Shown here piece by piece: positions 1-4,967 of a stretch of 11,744 nucleotides of DNA. Made by a program: the position numbers and the translations under genes. Source of the DNA: Neovahlkampfia damariscottae (lineage: Eukaryota; Heterolobosea; Selenaionea; Neovahlkampfiida; Neovahlkampfiidae); contig JABLTG010000300.1 in assembly GCA_016618085.1 (NCBI GenBank), positions 1-11,744 on the forward strand, read 5' to 3'. The notes under the pieces were generated by a model. The model was given only the letters and a program-made list of their open reading frames with translations. It was not told where the DNA came from and made no database searches. The number at the start of each line of letters is the position of its first letter. Within the stretch, counting starts at the first letter, position 1.

Positions 1-391
1 TTTCTTTGATTGCATCAAGTAGAGTATAGCTTTTATTTGAACTTAGTTTAAGATCCATATTAGTCAATGCGCGGCTTTGGGCATATCGACTGTTGGTATC
101 AATTACATTCAAAATATATCGATAATTGTTGATTTTAAAACGATCATAAACCATAACATCCATAAAATAAAGATCTCTTGGAAATGGAACATAAATTGAA
201 TTGAATTTTTTTGGTTTTTTCTTTTGTTGAGTTAATTGATGCCATTCTTGTTGATCACGGATAATTTTGATTTCTTTTTCACTTAATTCTATTCCTTTTT
301 CTTTGAGAATCTTTTGTAATTTTGATAAATCTGAAATCAATCCAGTATTTGGATCATTGATTGTTTGTTCAGCTGCTTGTAACTTTTGCAT
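1..391 (-). CDS. Retroviral-type (rve) integrase, N-terminal part, runs off the left edge
   Basis: Reading minus from the ATG at 391-389 gives 130 uninterrupted residues to the window edge. The first ~60 residues are helical and charged, then comes the start of an rve/DDE fold: FPRDLYFMDVMVYDR followed by YRYILNVIDTNSRYAQSRAL. This matches the usual order of first beta strands in integrase cores, and Asp78 in YFMDVM is the likely first catalytic acid. The second Asp and the Glu lie outside the window. The enzyme would insert element DNA into the host chromosome. No zinc-binding HHCC motif is visible N-terminally. The frame is open somewhat upstream of 391 but has no other ATG before a stop near 450, so 391 is the natural start. 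It is divergent from the coiled-coil gene at 522, leaving a 130-bp shared promoter region. Confidence 0.75.
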   Translation of the reverse strand, partial: MQKLQAAEQTINDPNTGLISDLSKLQKILKEKGIELSEKEIKIIRDQQEWHQLTQQKKKPKKFNSIYVPFPRDLYFMDVMVYDRFKINNYRYILNVIDTNSRYAQSRALTNMDLKLSSNKSYTLLDAIKE

Positions 392-521
392 TTTTTTTTC
401 AAAAATCGTAGAACTCAAATCTAAGATTTTGAAACAGAGTGTATATAATTCTAAAAATTAAAATATTAATTTAATTTCAATTAAGTAATTCTATTTGTGT
501 AAATATACAACCTGAAAAAAA
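392..521. promoter_or_regulatory. Divergent intergenic region between integrase and coiled-coil gene
   Basis: These 130 bp separate two outward-facing starts and so probably hold promoters for both. The stretch is very AT-rich, with TA-rich tracts at about 461-510 (for example AAATATAC near 501-508) that could act as TATA-like elements. It also contains one copy of the short palindrome AATCTAAGATT (418-428), which recurs inside the polymerase gene. No more specific site can be supported. Confidence 0.3.
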
Positions 522-743
522 ATGAGTAAAGAACAACAAATCCCAAAAACAGAAACAGTAAAAATCAAAAAATCAACCCGTGAAGCTTTAACAGATGATA
601 ATTTAGTCGAAAAAATCAAACAATTAACAATACAACGTGAAAATTTAAGTTATGAAATTAAAAAGCTTAGAAATCGATATAATGCAAGAGTTTTCAAAGC
701 AAAAAAGAAAGTAGAATTACTTACGAGTGACGTTACATCTTAA
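522..743 (+). CDS. Small basic coiled-coil protein, 73 aa, function unknown
   Basis: The ATG at 522 follows an A-rich leader, and the ORF ends at the TAA at 741-743. The N-terminal ~25 residues are polar and Lys-rich. Residues ~28-68 form a likely coiled coil (EKIKQLTIQRENLSYEIKKL, then a basic stretch with FKAKKKVELL). I do not recognise a family. It could be a DNA-binding or dimerising accessory protein of the element, because it lies between integrase and polymerase and is the only plus-strand gene there. Its last nine codons (717-743) overlap tail-to-tail with the 3' end of the polymerase gene, so the two genes share coding DNA on opposite strands. A clean start, dense coding and this compact packing support a real gene, but the short length leaves doubt. 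Confidence 0.55.
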   Translation: MSKEQQIPKTETVKIKKSTREALTDDNLVEKIKQLTIQRENLSYEIKKLRNRYNARVFKAKKKVELLTSDVTS

Positions 744-3700
744 ACAAGTCAATTGAACGTTATTTTTTGTGTGTCCATAATTGTTGTTAATTCTGTCAAC
801 TGAAGGTTTAATTATTGGGTTTAAACAAATTTTGCAAATTCCATTTTGATCTTCATACATTTTCTTGATGAATTCTTCTGTAATGTCATTTTCAAATCCT
901 TTTTGCTTGTCATAAACTTCATGATGAGAAATCCGTGGAATTTCTGAATCTTTTGAACTGAATTTTGAAGCTATATATACATTATTCAGATCTGTTGCTC
1001 TTGTTATTGCAACCCATAACCATTCCCTTGTAATGTATTTGGAGTCTAAATTATGAATGATTATTTTTTTATCTGTTGTTGTTCCTTGAATGGAATGCCC
1101 TGTATATGCGGCTGTACTTCTGAAATTCTTCAAGTATTTTGCATCAATTTCATATGATTTGTTTGTTAATACATCACAAATTCGCAAAATCTCAGATTTT
1201 GCTGAATCTTCTTTGTCTGTAAATTCCAATTTGTAGGTAAAATTTGTTTGAAATACTTGTTTCTTTATCAAAAATCGTTCTTTGACGTAGATTTCTTTTG
1301 TATCTTGATAAATTTTTGCAAGTTTGTCACATAATCCTTGATAATAACAAATATTCATTATTTCCTTTTGTTTTTTGTCAGAATCACTCAAAATCTCAGA
1401 TTTTGAAAAGTTATATTTTTTCACGATTTCAAGTGGATTGAATATTTCTGATTCAAATATGTCTTCTTTTAGTTTTAATAATATTTTTTCTTCGTTTTCA
1501 TTTTGTAATCTTCTTGAACGATTCAATTGCATATGGTTATAAAACAAATCTTCAATTATTTCATTGTAAATTTCTGGATTGTCAATATGATCTTCAATAG
1601 GTTTATTTTGATATTTGTCACCAGCAGCAATAAATAACTTTGAAGGAAAACCACTTTTAAATTTTTTCAAACGATATAAATCATTTGTTGACAAATTATA
1701 AATTTCATCGAACAAAATGACATCAAATTCAGAGACGTCAAATTGTGGGATCTCAGATTTTGAGGATTCATCAACATCCTTTCCTCTGATTAATCCTAAA
1801 AGTGAACAAAATGTTATTGAATGAATATTTGAATTTTCGTTAAATTTCCTTTTAATATCTGCTGCAAGAGCATTTGTTGGTGTAACAGCAAGAATTTTTT
1901 TGTTGTTTTTCAAAGACCAAAGTATAATATTGGTTGTTTTTCCAGCACCAGGTAAAGTTGCTCTGACTAATACGTTTCCTTTATTCAAAACATTGAAACT
2001 ATCCAAATTAAATTCATCTTCCATTTTCAAGTTTTGTTTGTTAATTTTTTGTTTTGTTGATGGAACTGAGATTTCCCGTTTGCATTGAAATTCTGAATTT
2101 GTTGGCAATTGATTGATTGTTACTTCTTCTATTGGTTTTAAATCACCAAAATTATCTCCAAAATTGAAATTATTTGATACATTTGATTCATCTCGACGGA
2201 AGTATAAACAATCAGTTCTGACACCAATCACTTCACAATTCAATTCTTCCAATTTGTTAGCAAGAACAGTTAAATCAGTCCTTATTGTATCATAAATTAA
2301 TGCTTGAATCAAGTAAAATCCATTTTCTAATTGAAGTTTTTCACCTTGGATTTCACTATAATAATATTTTTTAATTAATTCTGAATTTTCATTCTTTATC
2401 ATTATTTCTTTTGGAAAACATTCGGAGCTTTCTGAAAGTGTATTTGCTTCATCAAGATTATCAAATAAATAACTGAGTTTCCCTTGATTATATTTTTTTC
2501 CTGTTAAACCAATTGTTTTATTTAAAATGAATTTCCAATCTGCTGTTTCTAATCCACAATCTTTTACTTTGTCAATTGCTTTTGGAATTTCATTATTTGG
2601 AATATATTTGTTCAAAGCACAAACATGAGTTATTGTGAAATCTAAGATTTCACGGATTTCCGTGAAATTTGTAAATGAATTTTTGATTTTCTTTAAATTA
2701 ACTCCAAATATAATTCTATTTTTTTGGTTTGAAAATAATGCATCGTGATTATCAAGTGAAATAATATAAATATGATGGTCAACAATCGGTTCAAAATTAT
2801 ATTCTTTAAATCCATCAAATGGTGTTGCTGCAGGAATAAATTTTGAATTATATAAGACGCTGGAATATGCTTTTGTCATATCTAATTTGAATATTTTTTC
2901 CTCGGAATCTTTTGATTTTGAAAATTTAACGTTTGTAAATAGTCCAATTGGTGCGTTTATTGGAAACTTCAATAAATTCGCAACTAAACTTTCTTCATAA
3001 GTTGAAATATATTTGTAATTGATTAAAGCATCTTCAAATTCTTTTCCTTGTTTTACAAACAACTTCATATATTCTATTGAGGTTTTCCCGAATTCAGCAA
3101 CTTCATCACTTAACCCAGCATTAAATGGAACAAATATTGCAATAGACTTGTTAATTTTAATCGTTATTTTTGTTATTTGGTCAACCATTGTCACGTGAGG
3201 ATGATATTTAATTTTTTCTTTGAACCAGTGAAGAATATCATCAAGTTTAACAACTGAAAAGAATTTATAAAATTTGTTTTCTTCAAATGGATAACTGAGC
3301 AGTTCTTCAACGTTGGTTAAAAATTCTTCAATAAATTTATTCTTTCTCATGTAATATTTATCTGAAGTCTTGATAGTTTGAGCTAGTTCTTCTATTGAGT
3401 TTGAAATTTCATGGTCTATTGTTTCTAATCTGTTGGTTATTTGGTAAAGATGGTTATTTGAAACAAGCCCTTTAAAATGTTTTGTAGATAAGTGTCTTTC
3501 TGAACCTTTTCCTTCCTTGGTTGGGTGATGTTTATCTACAACGTTTCCGTGGACGTCTAAGATAGTCATTTTCAAATTATATTCGACAAAGAATTTTTTT
3601 AACTGTTCAACTGAAAGGGAGTAGTCCAATTTTGTAATATCAAGTTGAGTTTTTTCGTCAATAATTTTTTTAATTTCTTCTTGTTTTTTCTTTCCGAGTT

Positions 3701-4742
3701 TTTTGAAATAATGAGCATAATTTCCTCCTTGAAACACACACTTTTGATTATAAATGAATTTTCCAACTGCATCACACGTGACACCGACTTGGTTTAACTC
3801 TTCTTGGTGAAAGTAGTTGAATAATGATTGGTAAGTGAGGTCAAAATGAATTTGGTAAAGTTTTATTAAAGTTGTATAAACACAAGATTCACTTTGGAAG
3901 TTATTCAAAAGATATTCGTTTAATTTGTAATTTTGGAGGTCTTTGATTGTTTTCGCTGAATATTCAATGTATTCATGATTGATTTTTGGTTCAATAAATT
4001 TTTCTTGATTTTTTAATGGAGTTGTTTTTAAATCAAAATCTTTATCTGGTTGCATTGTTTGTAAATCTGTAACTTTGATAAATTCAATTAAACTTTCAAT
4101 GGCGTTCATGTGATCAAAGGTTTTTGTATTTCTTAACATGTCTAATAACCATTTGTAATCTTCAATCTTTCTTGAATCTCTTAATGATGACTTGTTTGCT
4201 TTGAATTCTGTTATTAACTGATCTTTTTTGGTGTTTGTAAGATATCCAGTTACATTATATTTTCTAATGACTCTATGATCTTTGGTTTTATAAGTTTCAT
4301 AATAAACACTTGGATCTTTGGTTTTATCTTCTCTGGCAAAAACATAAACAGAAAAACTAACTTTGGTCTTTTTTCCTAAATAATTTCCAATAGCATCAAT
4401 ATAGTCTTCTTTTTCTTTTTTATCTTTCCAGTTATTCATTTTGTTAGTGAATTTATTATTTTTATAAAGGTAAACTTTTCCGTTTGGTGTTTCTATGTAA
4501 AAATCATCATGTTTTGGTGACTTAATGATTCCATTATAAATATTTTCTGGTTTTTCTATGATTTTTATATTAGACAAGTCGATGTTTGGGTCTACGTTTT
4601 TGATTTCATTGATGTGATTTGGATTTTTTTTCAGAAAATTTGTAGGTACACCATTTTTTATTAAATAAGTTCTTGTTTTATTGTCGTTTTCAATGTAATG
4701 AGAAATTTTGATTTTTTTGATCTCAATTTTGTTTTCAGACAT
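717..4742 (-). CDS. Family-B DNA polymerase-like / SF1 helicase / HNH nuclease fusion, 1341 aa
   Basis: Start chosen at the ATG at 4742-4740 (MSENKIEIKK); the frame is open 11 codons further but without an ATG. Residues 1-600 are divergent; ~285-425 carry an unnamed conserved-looking block (SESCVYTTLIKLY, GVTCDAVGKF, FFVEYNLKMTILDV, SNNHLY). Polymerase motifs follow: motif A LDMTKAYSSVL (Asp621), motif B around NKTIGLTGKKYNQG (741-754), motif C EVIGVRTDCLYF (837-848, Asp844). The first acid of the usual DTD in motif C is Arg here. SF1 helicase motifs follow in order: Walker A PGAGKTT (931-937), Walker B ILFDEIYN (1009-1016), GDKYQ (1041-1045), LNRSRR (1073-1078), TGHSIQGTT (1214-1222), WVAITRAT (1243-1250). 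The end (1303-1336) has Cys-x2-Cys, VDRINNNYGH, NNVQLTCLRCN, an HNH/endonuclease-VII-like zinc fold. Probable role: replication of the mobile element. Domain calls rest on motifs; no exonuclease was identified. Confidence 0.8.
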   Translation of the reverse strand: MSENKIEIKKIKISHYIENDNKTRTYLIKNGVPTNFLKKNPNHINEIKNVDPNIDLSNIKIIEKPENIYNGIIKSPKHDDFYIETPNGKVYLYKNNKFTNKMNNWKDKKEKEDYIDAIGNYLGKKTKVSFSVYVFAREDKTKDPSVYYETYKTKDHRVIRKYNVTGYLTNTKKDQLITEFKANKSSLRDSRKIEDYKWLLDMLRNTKTFDHMNAIESLIEFIKVTDLQTMQPDKDFDLKTTPLKNQEKFIEPKINHEYIEYSAKTIKDLQNYKLNEYLLNNFQSESCVYTTLIKLYQIHFDLTYQSLFNYFHQEELNQVGVTCDAVGKFIYNQKCVFQGGNYAHYFKKLGKKKQEEIKKIIDEKTQLDITKLDYSLSVEQLKKFFVEYNLKMTILDVHGNVVDKHHPTKEGKGSERHLSTKHFKGLVSNNHLYQITNRLETIDHEISNSIEELAQTIKTSDKYYMRKNKFIEEFLTNVEELLSYPFEENKFYKFFSVVKLDDILHWFKEKIKYHPHVTMVDQITKITIKINKSIAIFVPFNAGLSDEVAEFGKTSIEYMKLFVKQGKEFEDALINYKYISTYEESLVANLLKFPINAPIGLFTNVKFSKSKDSEEKIFKLDMTKAYSSVLYNSKFIPAATPFDGFKEYNFEPIVDHHIYIISLDNHDALFSNQKNRIIFGVNLKKIKNSFTNFTEIREILDFTITHVCALNKYIPNNEIPKAIDKVKDCGLETADWKFILNKTIGLTGKKYNQGKLSYLFDNLDEANTLSESSECFPKEIMIKNENSELIKKYYYSEIQGEKLQLENGFYLIQALIYDTIRTDLTVLANKLEELNCEVIGVRTDCLYFRRDESNVSNNFNFGDNFGDLKPIEEVTINQLPTNSEFQCKREISVPSTKQKINKQNLKMEDEFNLDSFNVLNKGNVLVRATLPGAGKTTNIILWSLKNNKKILAVTPTNALAADIKRKFNENSNIHSITFCSLLGLIRGKDVDESSKSEIPQFDVSEFDVILFDEIYNLSTNDLYRLKKFKSGFPSKLFIAAGDKYQNKPIEDHIDNPEIYNEIIEDLFYNHMQLNRSRRLQNENEEKILLKLKEDIFESEIFNPLEIVKKYNFSKSEILSDSDKKQKEIMNICYYQGLCDKLAKIYQDTKEIYVKERFLIKKQVFQTNFTYKLEFTDKEDSAKSEILRICDVLTNKSYEIDAKYLKNFRSTAAYTGHSIQGTTTDKKIIIHNLDSKYITREWLWVAITRATDLNNVYIASKFSSKDSEIPRISHHEVYDKQKGFENDITEEFIKKMYEDQNGICKICLNPIIKPSVDRINNNYGHTKNNVQLTCLRCNVTRK
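1186..1200. repeat. Short palindrome (7+1+7) in the helicase region, copy 1
   Basis: AAAATCT-C-AGATTTT is a perfect inverted repeat with a one-base centre. The same core AATCTNAGATT occurs at 418-428, 1392-1402 and 2639-2649, with a near copy at about 1749-1759. Inside the gene it encodes the recurring peptide KSEI(L/P). It may be coincidental codon reuse or a small dispersed palindromic element. Confidence 0.4.
1390..1404. repeat. Short palindrome (7+1+7), copy 2
   Basis: Identical 15-bp palindrome to the copy at 1186-1200, about 200 bp away in the same gene and same reading frame, again encoding KSEIL. Confidence 0.4.
2635..2666. repeat. Two overlapping hairpins inside the polymerase gene
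   Basis: GTGAAATCTAAGATTTCAC (2635-2653) is a perfect 9+1+9 inverted repeat. It overlaps TTCACGG-ATTT-CCGTGAA (2649-2666), a 7-bp-arm hairpin. The two stems share bases, so they are mutually exclusive structures. They lie in coding sequence of the polymerase core (around residues 692-704). Confidence 0.45.
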
Positions 4743-4844
4743 TATATTTTGGATTAGGCAAATTTTTTTGTTCAAATAATTGATATATAATTAGTGGTGG
4801 AAGTTGTTAAATTGGAAATTGAAACTACCTTTGGTGATTGGTTG

Positions 4845-4861
4845 ATTACAAGACTTGTAAT
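4845..4861. promoter_or_regulatory. 17-bp perfect palindrome, possible regulator site
   Basis: ATTACAAG-A-CTTGTAAT is an exact dyad with a single central base, located between divergent genes, where dimeric transcription factors often bind. It is seen directly; the function is inference. Confidence 0.4.
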
Positions 4862-4867
4862 TCCGAA

Positions 4868-4924
4868 ATGAATACTGAAGATTTGAATTCGGTGGACGAT
4901 ATTGAGCAATTTTTTCAAAAATAA
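4868..4924 (+). CDS. 18-codon upstream ORF before the ankyrin gene
   Basis: An ATG at 4868 opens 18 codons (MNTEDLNSVDDIEQFFQK) ending in TAA at 4922-4924, 43 nt before the main ATG at 4968. It is in the likely 5' leader and could act as a uORF that modulates translation, or be chance. No homology is recognised. Confidence 0.25.
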   Translation: MNTEDLNSVDDIEQFFQK

Positions 4925-4967
4925 ATTTGGATGTTCGAACATGATTGGTTCATTTTTTTAGTTAAAA

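Larger units (their letters stand above)
1..4775. mobile_element. Partial Polinton-like (self-synthesising) element
   Basis: The segment groups an rve-family integrase, a small basic coiled-coil protein and a large polymerase-helicase-nuclease protein, all intron-free and tightly packed. A retroviral-type integrase with a family-B-like DNA polymerase is the defining pair of self-synthesising elements such as Polintons/Mavericks. The canonical packaging ATPase, protease and capsid genes are not visible, and helicase and HNH domains on the polymerase are not part of a canonical Polinton, so this may be a distinct lineage. The left side runs out of the window. I found no terminal inverted repeat or target duplication near 4743-4967, so the right boundary is only a guess set by the end of the polymerase gene. 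Confidence 0.5.
4743..4967. promoter_or_regulatory. Divergent intergenic region between polymerase fusion and ankyrin gene
   Basis: This 225-bp stretch separates two outward-facing genes and should contain both promoters. It has a perfect 8+1+8 palindrome ATTACAAGACTTGTAAT at 4845-4861, two inverted CCAAT-like boxes (ATTGGTT at about 4837-4843 and 4944-4950) and a short upstream ORF. Because the mobile element may end here, it could also hold the element's terminus, but no inverted terminal repeat can be tested without the other end. Confidence 0.35.

Noticed and set aside
267-461. 64-codon plus-strand frame
   Set aside because: It is antisense to the integrase frame, which has clear domain signals.
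4933-4961. 29-nt intron in the leader of the ankyrin gene
   Set aside because: It ends well (TTTTTTTAG) but the donor GTTCGA is poor, and no upstream coding frame would be joined by it.
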